Shown piece by piece: positions 1-10,432 of a stretch of DNA of 64,000 bases. The stretch comes from Thermohalobaculum sp039815685 (GTDB lineage Bacteria > Pseudomonadota > Alphaproteobacteria > Rhodobacterales > Rhodobacteraceae): assembly GCA_039815685.1 (NCBI GenBank), contig JBCBYV010000011.1:1-64000 (forward strand), in the 5' to 3' direction. The translations under genes were made by a program, and so were the position numbers. How positions within the stretch are numbered: the first letter of the stretch is position 1; every line of letters begins with the position of its first letter. A model generated the notes under the pieces. It had not been told where the DNA came from and did no database searches. It saw only the letters and a program-made list of their open reading frames with translations.

Positions 1-307
1 ACCGCCGGGTGCGGGAACATCTCGAGGAAGGCAAGAAATCAGTCGCTGCGCGTTCGCCGGGCCGACCGCCCGGTGGACGGTGGGCCCTTCCGGCTCACTG
101 CCGCGGAAGCGCTCGGCTTCGGGGAAGTAGAGCGACAGGTAGTGGGTCAGCAGCCGGTGCCAGAGCTCGGTCTTGGCCTTCGAGATCGCCTCGTGGGTCT
201 TGGAGAGCTCCTGAATGTCGACAAGCCTATGCGCGAGCGGATCGCAGTAGCGCTGCACGTGCCCGATGCGGACCATATTCAGGATGATCTGCGCGTCCTT
301 CGGGTCC

Positions 308-353
308 GTCTCCGCGCTTACGCGGCGCCACTGGCGCCACGGTCGCTGCGACT
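308..353. repeat. Hairpin-rich short insert in IS110 remnant
   Basis: This stretch separates codons that are adjacent in IS110 transposases (NGWD and DPKDAQ). It contains three small perfect inverted repeats in a row: CCGCG/CGCGG at 312-325, GGCGCC/GGCGCC at 324-338 and GTCGC/GCGAC at 342-352. The inverted repeats are read directly. That the segment is an insertion is inferred from remembered family sequence. Confidence 0.4.
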
Positions 354-472
354 GTCCCAGCCATTGGTGATCGCCTCGCGGGTCCGGGCCAGAGCAAGCG
401 ACGAGATCAGCCGCAGCTCGATCCCGGCCGAGAGCAACCGGTGCGCCAGCGGCCGATGGTAGTTGCCCGTTC

Positions 473-511
473 AGCGGGTGATCGATCCACCGGATCGATC
501 ACTGCTCCGCT
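473..511. repeat. Palindromic short insert in IS110 remnant
   Basis: A perfect 11-bp inverted repeat (GTGATCGATCC, 478-488, and its complement, 492-502) surrounds a 3-nt loop. It is flanked by a second short pair, AGCGG (473-477) and CCGCT (507-511). It sits between the GFE and TGNYHRP codons of the transposase and introduces the stop at 499. The palindrome is certain; its status as a mobile or inserted element is inferred. Confidence 0.5.
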
Positions 512-844
512 TCACCCTCGAAGCCGGCGACGACGGGGGCCTCGAACGCCTTGAGCGTCTCGACGAACCGGTCATGCTCGACGCGCGTGTTCAGGACCGT
601 CAGACGCCGGCGGCGCGCCCGTCCGGGCATCTCTATCAGAATGTCGTTACGGTGCCTGGCGACATCGATCGCTACCAGCACGGTGCGATCCGGCATATCC
701 TCGGACAAGGTCATGATCGGTCTCCTCTTCGGTGGCGTTTGGCCACATCACGCGTCAAGAGACCTCGAGCCCGGCCATGGCCGACTGCTGAGCTATGTGG
801 GGGCTCCGCAGCCGGCCGTGACCTCCCAAACCGACCGCTCCCCG

Positions 845-1161
845 ATGTGCTACGGGACTGAGTTCGCGGGCCGTCTGCTCGACCGGTGGGCTTATCTCAA
901 CAAGGTCGAGCTCGTTCGGCGCGGCGCTCGGACCAATGGCGCGCTAGCGCCTCACTCTCACGGCCGGGAAAGCCCAGTGACAACGCATATATCGAGGCCT
1001 TCAACGGCCGGCTCCGTCCCGAGCGCCTGAATGCATCCTGGTTCCTGTCCATGGACGACGCGCCCGCCCGCATCGACGCATGGCGGACCGACTACAACCA
1101 CAACCGCCCCCACTCGGCCCCCGGCGGCTTGACCCCCGCCGAGTTCAACGGCCAACTGTAA
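845..1161 (+). pseudogene. IS3-family transposase OrfB C-terminal remnant
   Basis: Typical C-terminal sequence of an IS3-family (rve integrase-core) transposase is present in two frames. The upstream part reads GTEFAGRLLDRWAYLNKVEL (about 856-915). The downstream part begins near 958 with SRPGKPSDNAYIEAFNGR and ends RPHSAPGGLTPAEF plus a stop at 1161. The conserved rve glutamate is in the NAYIEAFNGR segment. Only about the last third of OrfB remains, and it is split by a frame break caused by about 40 extra bases at 915-957. The sequence after the stop (CTCGCATAAAAACCGG up to about 1210) resembles an IS3 right end. It lies directly beside the IS110 remnant, so this is a small graveyard of mobile DNA. 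Confidence 0.8.
915..957. repeat. Short hairpin-containing insert in IS3 remnant
   Basis: About 40 bases interrupt the codons VEL and SRPGKP that lie nearly adjacent in IS3 transposases. They include the hairpin GGCGC-GCTA-GCGCC at 938-951. It is comparable in length and hairpin content, but not obviously in sequence, to the two inserts in the neighbouring IS110 remnant. Confidence 0.3.
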
Positions 1162-1495
1162 CCAGCCCGGAAGCTCGCATAAAAACCGGACCAAAAATCG
1201 GAGCAGGTCCCGGCAGGATAATCCTATCCCAGCCGGTGGACTACTTCAGTGGGGGCACTCCAGTCATGCACCGACAAATCACGCGGACCGCTCGGTGGGG
1301 CAGTCCACGCCGGGCTTACTCACTGAAGCTCTTGCGCTTTGGGCTGGACTCGGCGTGAGGCAGCCCCTGCATGCCGCCAACAAAGCGGGTTGCCCAGGTG
1401 CGTGAGGCTGTCCCGCGTTGAGCTCGACCAATTCGGAAGGGACGTTGGCGATCTCGATGAGACACTGACTTCAGCGCGGGGTGCCGTTCACGTGG
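1162..1495. other. Intergenic stretch after IS remnants
   Basis: The first 50 bases look like the end of the IS3 element. Beyond that I see no coding sequence, RNA gene or clear terminator. Confidence 0.5.
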
Positions 1496-1909
1496 TCACT
1501 TGTAGTGTTCAAGTGGCTCGCGCGTCGGACGGCAGTTGCCGCCGCGGGTGGTGAACCAAGTCTTCTCGCTGCGGGTGAGGCGAAGGAAGCTGAAGCCTAC
1601 CTCGCGCTTCGACACAGCGAAGAACACGTATTCCGGCAGCGTGTTGCCGAGCCGCACCCCGTCCGTCGCGAGCACGTTCCGGCAGGCCAACAGAAGATCG
1701 TCATCCGTGACGGGCCGAGGTTCGGCGCCTGCACGTTCGACGACGGGCTCGATCTCGAGTCCGAAGGCCAGACGCAATAGCGAGAGCTGTATGAGGCCGC
1801 TGTCGCGCACGGGAATGACGCCGCCATCCGGCAACGCCAACCGCTCTCCGCCGGCAGCGACGCTGCCGAGGGCGAGCCAGATCATCAAAGTGTACCGGCC
1901 GATCGCCAT
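1496..1909 (-). CDS. Small predicted secreted protein, possibly DUF6497-like
   Basis: The predicted product has 137 residues. It begins with a hydrophobic signal-like stretch (MAIGRYTLMIWLALGSVAAGG), followed by a soluble region of about 115 residues with one Cys in the middle (LLLACRN) and one near the C-terminus (RGGNCRP). I chose the start at 1909 because it places the signal sequence at the N-terminus and has GGAAG upstream; longer in-frame starts exist up to 1948. The pattern resembles the Rhodobacteraceae family DUF6497: short secreted protein, central Cys, late REV motif, final GxC. The match is weak and from memory. The gene lies between IS remnants and a porin read the other way, and could be degenerate at its C-terminus. 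Confidence 0.5.
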   Translation of the reverse strand: MAIGRYTLMIWLALGSVAAGGERLALPDGGVIPVRDSGLIQLSLLRLAFGLEIEPVVERAGAEPRPVTDDDLLLACRNVLATDGVRLGNTLPEYVFFAVSKREVGFSFLRLTRSEKTWFTTRGGNCRPTREPLEHYK

Positions 1910-2134
1910 ACTAGTCTTCCCACTTGCCATCAGAAACAATTGCACCAAGTAGCACTGGACAACACAGCGAAATAGAAATACTTAGCAAATGCAGCATCAA
2001 CTTTCGTGAACGCGCCCCGATATCCTCACAACAAATCAACTTTCTTCAATTTTTCTTGTACTGATTGCTGACAATTGTGGATGCGCACTCTCTCCTCAAG
2101 GACCCTCGACGTCTGGCGAGTGAGGAGAGCCACC

Positions 2135-3520
2135 ATGGACCGGCAGCGCATCATTTTGTTTCGGGAAGCATTCGACCTTGCCTTGTTGGCAGGGCTTAGT
2201 TTTTCGGCGACACTCATCGGAACTGCTCACCCCGCCGTCGCACAGACCGAGCTGGAACTCCTCAAGCAACAACTGCAAGCGCTGTCTGAGCGGATCGAGC
2301 AGCTGGAAGCCGAGAACGCCGTTCAGACCGAACGCGTGGCGGAGGTCGAGGAGACGATCGAGACCGAGGTCGTACGCTCCGGAAACTCGCTCGGCGACTT
2401 CATTCTGCCGGGCACGGGTACGCGCATCCAGATCGGCGGCTTCGTGAAGGGTGACTTCATCTACGACGCGAGCGGGGATATCGGCGCGGATGACCTGTTC
2501 GTCGCCTCGTCCATCGGCGTGGATGAGGGGGACGATCGTCGCTTCACGGCCCATGCGCGCGAATCCAGGCTCTCAGTCCGCACGACGACGCCCAGCAGCT
2601 TCGGGCCGATCAAGACACTGTTCGAAGGCGATTTCTTCGGGTTCGGACCGGTCGGCACCGAGGTGCTGACAAACAGCTTTTCGTTCCGGATCCGCCATCT
2701 CTTTGGTGAGGTGGGCCCGATCGGCGGTGGACAATTCTGGACGAACTTCATGCCGATCGAAACCTTTGCGCGAACGGTAGACTTCCAGGGCACGGCGGGT
2801 GCGTCGTTCATCCGCCAGGCGCAGCTTCGCTTCACACAGCCCGTTGGCGACAACCTCGTGCTGCGCGCCTCGGTGGAGAATTCGGAGTTCTCCGGGCGCA
2901 TCGATGCGGATGGCGACCCCACGACGACCGATCTTCTTCCCTTCGGTGATACGGCACCGGGTACGCTGGGCGGGCTGGAGGCCTCGCTCGATGTCGCACC
3001 CGATGTGACGCTCACGGCGCTCTACACAGGCGACTTCGGGCTGGTGCGCGGTGCCGTGGTCGGGCGTCGCTTCGGCGGGCAGGACGGCGGCGACGGCGCC
3101 TTCGGCTACGGTCTGAACGCGGCCGCGAGGCTCAATCTCTGGGAGGGAGCCACGGGGCTCGCATCGCTCACCTGGGGGGACGGTGTCGGTCGATACATCA
3201 TCGATGGCGTCGGTCTGGATGGCGTGATCGATGCGGACGGCGATGTAGATACGATCCAATCGCTGGGCTTCTCGGCGCAACTGCAGCAGAAGGTGACCGA
3301 CGATCTCACCCTTGCGGTTGCCTATGGTCGCTTCGATGTCTTTGACACGTTCCTGCCGGACGACATCGACACCCTGCAGACACTCCATGCCTCGGCGTTC
3401 TTCACCCCCTTCGACCGCGTGACCTTCGGGGGAGAGGTGATCTTCGGGATGCGCGAGAACGCGGACGGGGCGGATGACACGGCCCTGCGCCTCCAGACCT
3501 CGGTCCAGGTCAACTTCTGA
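2135..3520 (+). CDS. DcaP-like outer-membrane porin
   Basis: The protein has about 461 residues and probably forms a trimeric outer-membrane channel for small anionic solutes. The start at 2135 is preceded by GAGGAG and gives a signal peptide ending near HPAVAQ. A heptad-rich coiled coil follows (residues about 38-75, LLKQQLQALSERIEQLEAEN), as in DcaP porins. The phrase TRIQIGGFVKGDFIYD begins the beta-barrel. The rest alternates polar and hydrophobic residues with many Gly and Asp turns and ends in SVQVNF, a C-terminal Phe expected for BAM recognition. The substrate cannot be read from sequence. It is monocistronic, and the sulfite dehydrogenase genes converge on it from the right. Confidence 0.85.
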   Translation: MDRQRIILFREAFDLALLAGLSFSATLIGTAHPAVAQTELELLKQQLQALSERIEQLEAENAVQTERVAEVEETIETEVVRSGNSLGDFILPGTGTRIQIGGFVKGDFIYDASGDIGADDLFVASSIGVDEGDDRRFTAHARESRLSVRTTTPSSFGPIKTLFEGDFFGFGPVGTEVLTNSFSFRIRHLFGEVGPIGGGQFWTNFMPIETFARTVDFQGTAGASFIRQAQLRFTQPVGDNLVLRASVENSEFSGRIDADGDPTTTDLLPFGDTAPGTLGGLEASLDVAPDVTLTALYTGDFGLVRGAVVGRRFGGQDGGDGAFGYGLNAAARLNLWEGATGLASLTWGDGVGRYIIDGVGLDGVIDADGDVDTIQSLGFSAQLQQKVTDDLTLAVAYGRFDVFDTFLPDDIDTLQTLHASAFFTPFDRVTFGGEVIFGMRENADGADDTALRLQTSVQVNF

Positions 3521-3649
3521 CGGGGAGAGGGATCGGTCGAGGCGGATGGCTGCGTTCACGGCCATCCTCTTGCAGAGCGCGCGCACGGACCACTACTCTG
3601 ATCTCCCGAGCATCATCAGCTCGATACCTGGAACGCCAACAGAGCGGCC

Positions 3650-3952
3650 TCAGCGCGGGAAGTTCGGACGGTCCGTGTTGTAGTGCGTGGCGAGGTAATC
3701 GAGGATCACAGTGCGTTCCTCGGGAATAAGCTCCGCCATCCCCTGCTCCTCGACCATCCAGTCGAGCAGGCTGTCCCACCGTTCCCTCGTCATGCCTTGC
3801 TGTGCAACGAGCCGTTCCGAGTGGCAACCGGCGCAGTTGTAGTAGGTCTCCTCGACGCCCTCGGCCTCGAAGAGTACGCCATACTCATCGGCGAGCGCGG
3901 GACCCGCGAGAAGGCTGCAGGCAACCAAGGCAGCAGACGCAGTGCGCATCAT
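3650..3952 (-). CDS. Small c-type cytochrome, SorB-like
   Basis: This 100-residue precursor has a signal peptide (about residues 1-21, ending ALA) and a single haem-binding motif CAGCH near residue 40. A Met that could be the distal ligand lies downstream (GMTRERW or GMAEL). It starts 59 bp after the molybdoenzyme gene on the same strand. This matches the SorA-SorB arrangement, in which the periplasmic cytochrome takes electrons from sulfite oxidation and passes them to the respiratory chain. GGAGAGG precedes the start at 3952. Pairing with the upstream enzyme is inferred from gene order and family knowledge. Confidence 0.85.
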   Translation of the reverse strand: MMRTASAALVACSLLAGPALADEYGVLFEAEGVEETYYNCAGCHSERLVAQQGMTRERWDSLLDWMVEEQGMAELIPEERTVILDYLATHYNTDRPNFPR

Positions 3953-4011
3953 GGCCTCTCCAGCAAAGATGTTGGCTTGGGGGCGGCACTATCGGTCGCC
4001 GCCCCGCTCGA

Positions 4012-5310
4012 TCAGCTCGCGCGCAGTGCGACGCGATGCATGGTGTTGTTGAGATAGCCCTTCGGGTTCCAGTCGATCGCGAAGGGCTGCATCGCTCCCG
4101 CGCTGTCCGTCGCGCGGGCCCAGACCTCGTAGTAGCCGGCCTGCGGGAACTCGACGGTCGTCCGCCAGTTCTGCCAGGCGCCCTCGTTGACCGGTGCGTC
4201 GAGCTCGGCCCGGGTCCAGGTCGCCCCGAAATCGATCGAGATGTCGAGCGCGGTGATCCAGCGGTCGCCGGACCAGGCATGACCCCGCACCTCGGTGCTG
4301 CCGCCGGCCGTCGCATTGTTCTCGGGGAAAGTGATCAGCGACTTCACAGGCATCCGCTCCATGATGTCGAAATCCGCCTTGTCCACCTCCTCGCCCGGCG
4401 AGACGGGGCGGTTCGGCACGCGGTAGGACGTGCCCGTCATCTTCGGCCCGTCATGTACCTGATCGCGGAGCCAGATGCGCGTGAGCCATTTCTGCGAGCA
4501 CGAACCCGGCCAGCCCGGCACGACGAGGCGCAGGGGGGCGCCATTCATCGGATGCAGGTCGGTGCCGTTCATGCCGAAGGCGATCAACACAGTGTCCGTC
4601 AGCGCCTTGTCGATGGGCAGGCCGCGCGAGATCGGCAGCTTGTCCGGATCGCCCGACAAGTGGGTGTCGGCGCCCACATGGGCGGTGTAGACGACGCCAT
4701 CCTGGACGCCGGCCTTCTCCAGCACATCGCGCAGCCGCACGCCCGTCCACTCCGAACAGGCCACGGCACCATAGGTCCACTGGTTGCCGGAGGCAGGCGG
4801 GTCGAAGAAGGCCCGCCCATTGCCGCCGCATTCGATCGTCAGCGCCATGGTGACGACCTCGAACTGTTCGCGCAGATCCGCGATCGAGAGCGTCATCGGG
4901 TTGTCGACCATCCCGTCGATGGTGAGCGTCCAGCCCTCTGCCGACATATCGTCGGGGACCTGGCCATTGTTGCGAATGAAGTGCCGGTCGGTCGGCGTGA
5001 TCGCATCATCGAGCAGGTGCGGCGGTGTCTCCGCATTCACCGGGCGGTCGTTCAGCAGGGTGAGGCCGTCCTTGCCGAACAGCACGTCATCCGAGGCGAA
5101 GGCAGCTGGGATCAGGCCCTGCGGCATGTTCCGGTGGAACGGGATCGCCGTGCCGATCATCGCGGTCATCGTGGCGAGGCCTGCGCCGCGCAGGAACCCG
5201 CGCCGGTCCCGGTGGGCCACCCTGCCGAAGAACGCCCGATCCGCGGCGGCGGGGTCCTCTGCGAAGTACGACTCCGCGCGCTGCGGAGATTTCTCATTGT
5301 CCAGTGCCAC
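4012..5310 (-). CDS. Periplasmic sulfite oxidase-family molybdoenzyme, SorA/SoxC-like
   Basis: The protein has 432 residues and is predicted to oxidise sulfite to sulfate in the periplasm. The N-terminus has a Tat-type motif, RRGFLRG, at about residues 37-43 with a hydrophobic stretch after it, so it is probably exported folded with cofactor. The molybdopterin domain contains ECGGNGR, whose Cys is the expected Mo ligand, plus GWPGSCSQKWL. The C-terminal part (about 310-425) has the Mo-co dimerisation pattern (VRGHAWSGDRWI, ...VWARATDSAGAMQP). The start codon is GTG at 5310, 6 nt after GGAGGAAAACA. The SorB-like cytochrome gene follows. SoxC is an alternative name, but no other sox genes are in view. 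Confidence 0.9.
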   Translation of the reverse strand: MALDNEKSPQRAESYFAEDPAAADRAFFGRVAHRDRRGFLRGAGLATMTAMIGTAIPFHRNMPQGLIPAAFASDDVLFGKDGLTLLNDRPVNAETPPHLLDDAITPTDRHFIRNNGQVPDDMSAEGWTLTIDGMVDNPMTLSIADLREQFEVVTMALTIECGGNGRAFFDPPASGNQWTYGAVACSEWTGVRLRDVLEKAGVQDGVVYTAHVGADTHLSGDPDKLPISRGLPIDKALTDTVLIAFGMNGTDLHPMNGAPLRLVVPGWPGSCSQKWLTRIWLRDQVHDGPKMTGTSYRVPNRPVSPGEEVDKADFDIMERMPVKSLITFPENNATAGGSTEVRGHAWSGDRWITALDISIDFGATWTRAELDAPVNEGAWQNWRTTVEFPQAGYYEVWARATDSAGAMQPFAIDWNPKGYLNNTMHRVALRAS

Positions 5311-5701
5311 TGTTTTCCTCCCTCCAAAGCTTCATCACTGATCGGGTTTGTCCCGACCTTGGGCCTCTAAGCCGACGTTAGGTTAACTATCTGCGAGCGG
5401 CTGTAAACAACCAGTAGTGGAGGTGCGCTCATTCAACGCTTGGAAGGTCCAAGACCCCCTGCTTTCGGATGCATCAAGTTCCTGCGAAGGAAGGAGATTC
5501 CTTGGCCGGCGCAGGCGTTGAGTTGATGGCACATTGAAGAACCGTCGTTTGTGACGCTTCCCCGGCATTGGTCGATCTGCCGTCGCGCCTGCAGAGGGGC
5601 GGCAACCGGCCACGCCTCGTGCGCCCGCAAGCCACCGTGGCCCTGGGGATCAATGCATGTCAGGCTGAGCACGACAGGAAGCGCGGCGAAACGGAGTGGG
5701 C
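5311..5701. other. Intergenic region between divergent genes
   Basis: This 391-bp region separates the sulfite dehydrogenase and lipocalin starts. Promoters for both must lie here, but I cannot point to clear -35/-10 boxes. No convincing small gene was found. Confidence 0.4.
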
Positions 5702-6307
5702 ATGGACATCATCGGTTGTCGCTTCAAAGCCGCGGCGCTGGCTGCGCTTATCGGCGCGCTCAGTTCGGCCGCCCCGGTGCGGGCCGACACAACGGCGAGC
5801 GTGACGCCGGTGACCGGTTTCGACGTCGAGCGGTATCTCGGCGTCTGGCACGAGATCGCCTCGATACCGAACTGGTTCCAGGAGGATTGCGTTGCCGCGA
5901 CGACCGCTGACTACGGGACCGCCGAGGGCTTCGAGGGGATCACGGTCCTCAACAGCTGTCTTGAGGAAGACGGGTCTCGGAGCATGGCCGAGGGGCGCGC
6001 GCGCTTCACAGGCCCTACGGACCAAGGCGGGCTTGAGGTAACCTTCGTCAGCCTCCTCGGCTACTGGCTCTGGCCGCTCTCCGGCGAGTACATCGTGATC
6101 GCGATCGACCCCGAGTACCGCTGGACGGCGATCGGCCACCCATCCCGCGAGTATGGCTGGATCCTGGCCCGCGAGGAGCGCCTTGCGCCGGAAACCTTGA
6201 AGGCGATCGAGACGAGGTTCGGGCAAGCCGGCTACGATACCTGCACGCTGCTCATGTCACCGAGGGCGCGAGGGGAGCCGCGAACCCCGCTCTGCGAACT
6301 CCCTTAG
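5702..6307 (+). CDS. Lipocalin, Blc-like
   Basis: The protein has 201 residues and is predicted to bind lipid or another small hydrophobic ligand in the cell envelope. After a signal-like segment (about residues 1-28, ending VRAD) comes the lipocalin signature DVERYLGVWHEIASIPNWFQ at about residues 39-58, with the conserved GxW. Later strands include ITVLNSC, YIVIAIDPEYRWTAIG and the C-terminal motif FGQAGYDTCTLL. Two Cys (ED-C-VAA and NS-C-L) and a later one could form a disulfide. I see no clear lipobox, so anchoring as a lipoprotein is uncertain. GGAG lies 5 nt before the start at 5702; a GTG at 5696 is an alternative. Confidence 0.88.
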   Translation: MDIIGCRFKAAALAALIGALSSAAPVRADTTASVTPVTGFDVERYLGVWHEIASIPNWFQEDCVAATTADYGTAEGFEGITVLNSCLEEDGSRSMAEGRARFTGPTDQGGLEVTFVSLLGYWLWPLSGEYIVIAIDPEYRWTAIGHPSREYGWILAREERLAPETLKAIETRFGQAGYDTCTLLMSPRARGEPRTPLCELP

Positions 6308-6681
6308 GCCACTGCGGACGCTGCAACCGCAGCACGCTCGCGCAGACCAACCTGAGGCTCGACACCAACGTCGAGGCCTCACGGAATAAGCTGGTTGCAA
6401 GCTCCCGTCTGAAGGACCGCAACACCGCCAAGCCGGCGCTCAAGTGAAGGCTGAACCCACCATCCTGCGGATCGACGTCGCCAAGCCCTCGCATTTGGCG
6501 GTTCCGCAAGAACCTGCAGAGTGCCGCCGTTCTCTGCCTGGCCGAAGCGGTTCTGTCGTAATCCTTTCCTTCGAGCCTGGGCAGTCAGGTTGATACGATC
6601 GGTCCGAGCTTCTAGTCCGCCGTGAACCTGGCAAACCCTGCCCGGGCGACCGCAAATCAAGGCGCCTGCACGGACCTAAGG
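6308..6681. other. Intergenic region between convergent genes
   Basis: The plus strand is open from about 6295 to a stop near 6447 (reading GHCGRCNRSTLAQTN and onward), without an obvious start and with no family I recognise. It could be a gene fragment. I see nothing else in this 374-bp stretch. Confidence 0.35.
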
Positions 6682-8012
6682 TCATTCTGCAGCTTTGCGC
6701 CAGGGTGCCGGCTCTCCATAGGGGACGTTGAGGCCCCCATAGCGGCGAACGCGGACATTGCACTGCTCCGCGTGGCCGACGAAACCTTCGAGGATGCAGA
6801 GGCGCGATCCGTATTCGCCCATCATCGTCGCCGCCTCGTCGGTCATCACCCTCTGATAGCTGTGGGTCTTTATGTACTTGCCGACCCAGAGACCGCCGGT
6901 ATAGCGGCCGGCCTTCTTGGTCGGCAGCGTATGGTTCGTGCCGATCACCTTGTCGCCATTGGCCACATTGGTGCGGGGGCCGAGGAACAGCGCGCCGTAG
7001 GAGTGCATTTTCTCGAGGAACCAGTCGTCGCGATCGGTCATCACCTGCACATGCTCGGAGGCGATGTCGTTGGCGACGTCGAGCATCTCGTCATAGCTGT
7101 CGCAGACGATGACCTCGCCATAGGTCTCACAGCTTGCCCGCGCCGTCTCGGCCGTCGGCAGCATCGAGAGGAGTCGGTGGATCTCGGCCAGCGTCTCACG
7201 GGCCAGCTTCTCCGAGTTAGTGATCAGCACGCAGGGGCTGTTGTAGCCGTGTTCTGCCTGACCGAGCAGGTCGGTCGCGCAGAGTTCTGCATCCGCAGCC
7301 GTCTCGTCCGCGATCACCATGGTCTCGGTGGGTCCGGCGAAGAGGTCGATGCCGACGCGCCCGTAGAGCTGGCGCTTGGCCTCTGCCACGAAGGCGTTGC
7401 CGGGGCCCACGAGCATGTGGACGGGCTCGATCGTCTCGGCGCCGATGGCCATGGCACCCACGGCCTGGATGCCGCCCAGGACGTACATCTCATGCGCCCC
7501 GCCAATCCTCATGGCGGCGATCACGCCCGGGTTCGGCTCACCCTAAAAGGGAGGCATCGCTGCGATGATGCGCGGCACCTTGGCGATCTTGGCCGTGGCG
7601 ACGGACATATGCGCCGAGGCGACCATCGGGAACTTCCCGCCCGGGACATAGCAGCCGACAGACTGGAGGGGATGTTGCGGTGGCCAAGCACCACGCCCGG
7701 CAGGGTCTCGACCTCGATGTCCAGCATCGAGTCGCGTTGCGCCTGGGCGAACGCTACCACTTGGTCATGAGCGAACCGGATATCCGCCATCTCGCGGGTC
7801 GAGACCTTTGAGGTGCTGGCTTCAACCTCGCTGTCGCTGAGCCGGAAGGCCGGCGGCGCGTAATTGTCGAACTTCTGGCTCAGCTCGCGCACCGCCGCAT
7901 CACCGCGCGTCTCGATATCCTTAAGCGTCGCCTCGACAATGTACCGGGTCTTGGCGTCGTCCTCGGCGCGCGCTTCGGCCGATTTGCTCTCTTTGAGATG
8001 CTTGATCGCCAT
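6682..8012 (-). pseudogene. Histidinol dehydrogenase-family enzyme, broken (HpsN-like)
   Basis: The intact parent would be an NAD-dependent alcohol-to-acid dehydrogenase of the histidinol dehydrogenase fold. It is closest from memory to sulfopropanediol 3-dehydrogenase HpsN rather than biosynthetic HisD. The N-terminal part (8012 to about 7670) starts MAIKHLKESK and reads well to GVVLGHRNIP. A one-base loss near 7668-7671 then shifts the frame; the correct continuation (SVGCYVPGGKFPMV) is visible in another frame. A TAG stop at 7543-7545 follows (PPF-stop-GEPNPGV). After it the frame is open to 6682 with the family motifs LVGPGNAFVAEAKRQLYG, GPTETMVIAD and QAEHGYNSP. Two independent lesions make a pseudogene likely; sequencing error is the alternative. 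It is the last gene of the decaying operon. Confidence 0.88.
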
Positions 8013-9007
8013 GCGGTCTCTCCTTGGTAAGGTGCCGCGGACCAGGCCTCCTGGGCCCGCGCGAAAAGGGCGGCGGCGAAGATGATGATGATGAGCCCCT
8101 GGATCACCCACTGAATGAAGTTCGAGACATTTATGTAATTCAGGAGGTTGCTGAGCAGCGAGATGAGGAAGACACCCAACAGCACACCGAGGATGCTGCC
8201 CTTGCCTCCGCCCAGGATCAGCCCGCCGAGGATGACGGGTGTTATCGAGGCGAGCGTGATCGGGTCGCCCACCCGCGGATCGCCGACGCCTGTGCGGCTG
8301 ACGAAGTATGCCCCCGCCATCGCCGCGAAGAAACCGCTCGCCGAATAGGCCATCAGCGTCATGCGGTTCGATCTGATACCGGTCAGCCGCGCAGTCTCGG
8401 GACTGCCCCCGACGGCATAGAAGGCGCGGCCCGTCGGCGTGTAGCGCACGAAGCCCCAGGCGAGCGCGAAGCAGAGCAGCATCACGAGACCCGAGATCGG
8501 CATCACCCCGCCGATGCGCCCATAGGCGAATTCCTCGAACCAGAAGGGCACGCCGCCCGTCGGCTGGAGGGTGAAGATCAGGACAGCATCGTTCAGGATG
8601 GACGCCGTACCGAGCGTGACGATGAGCGGATGCACCCCCGTCTTGATCGTCACATAGCCGTTGATGAAGCCGATCAGCGCACCAAAGGCCAACATGCCAA
8701 AGATCATCGGGATCATCAGCGCGGGGTGCAGCTCCACGACCGAGGCCATCAATACGGTAGAGGCCGTCACGATCGCCCCAATCGAGAGATCGATCCCGCC
8801 GACGATCACCACAAGCGCCTGCCCAAGGCTCGCAAAGCCCAGCGCCGCCGCCTGCTCCAGCACATTGGCGAAATTGCGCAGCGTCCCGAACCGGTCGCTG
8901 AGGCTCAAACCCGCGATCACGACGCCCGCCAGCAACAGCACGACGATGATCAGCGACGGATCGAGCGGCAGTCGCCTTACCCTCGGATGCGAATCTAAAT
9001 GCGCCAT
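7880..9007 (-). CDS. RbsC-like sugar ABC permease with abnormal C-terminal tail
   Basis: This is an inner-membrane permease of the ribose/xylose type (BPD_transp_2), 376 residues as read. About eight to ten hydrophobic segments run from LIIVVLLLAGVVIAGL to WVIQGLIIIIFAAALFA. The family signature is GQALVVIVGGIDLSIGAIV followed by GFINGYVTIKTGVHPLIVTLGT. The start at 9007 has GGGGAGG 6 nt upstream; an ATG at 9013 abuts that site. The core is complete by about residue 330. The frame then runs on for some 45 basic, low-complexity residues that overlap the start of the next gene (8012), so the original stop was probably lost. The frame is also continuous upstream with the truncated ATPase. Confidence 0.8.
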   Translation of the reverse strand: MAHLDSHPRVRRLPLDPSLIIVVLLLAGVVIAGLSLSDRFGTLRNFANVLEQAAALGFASLGQALVVIVGGIDLSIGAIVTASTVLMASVVELHPALMIPMIFGMLAFGALIGFINGYVTIKTGVHPLIVTLGTASILNDAVLIFTLQPTGGVPFWFEEFAYGRIGGVMPISGLVMLLCFALAWGFVRYTPTGRAFYAVGGSPETARLTGIRSNRMTLMAYSASGFFAAMAGAYFVSRTGVGDPRVGDPITLASITPVILGGLILGGGKGSILGVLLGVFLISLLSNLLNYINVSNFIQWVIQGLIIIIFAAALFARAQEAWSAAPYQGETAWRSSISKRANRPKRAPRTTPRPGTLSRRRLRISRRAVMRRCAS

Positions 9008-9013
9008 TCTCAT

Positions 9014-10269
<1,256 letters not shown>

Positions 10270-10432
10270 TGGGCACCTCGATTGCCGGGGGAAAGGCCCG
10301 GCCCGGACAAGCCGGGCCGGGAACTGCGCCAGGAGGGGGGCGTCAGTTCGGCAAAGCGACTGAGAAGGTGTCCGGGTCGTAGTCGGGGATACCGCTGCCC
10401 ATGTTCAGTTCACCCGGCCAATCCACGGCCAC

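Larger units (their letters stand above)
1..714 (-). pseudogene. IS110-family transposase, broken and cut by window edge
   Basis: The minus strand reads as the N-terminal part of an IS110/IS902-type DEDD transposase. It starts at 714 with a DEDD-like strand (VLVAIDVARHRND) and runs to a stop at 499 after GFEGEAEQ. The homology then resumes in other frames: GNYHRPLAHRLLSAGIELRL near 395-465, then KDAQIILNMVRIGHVQRY and DIQELSKTHEAISKAKTELW near 130-300. At least two frame breaks and a stop are present, so no full protein can be made. Each break coincides with a stretch of about 45 nt that has no counterpart in the family as I remember it. The C-terminal half (Tnp_20-type domain) lies outside the window. 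Confidence 0.85.

Noticed and set aside
3802..5370. 522-residue plus-strand open frame over the sulfite dehydrogenase
   Set aside because: Shadow frame; the minus strand carries the Tat motif, Mo-ligand Cys and cofactor domains.
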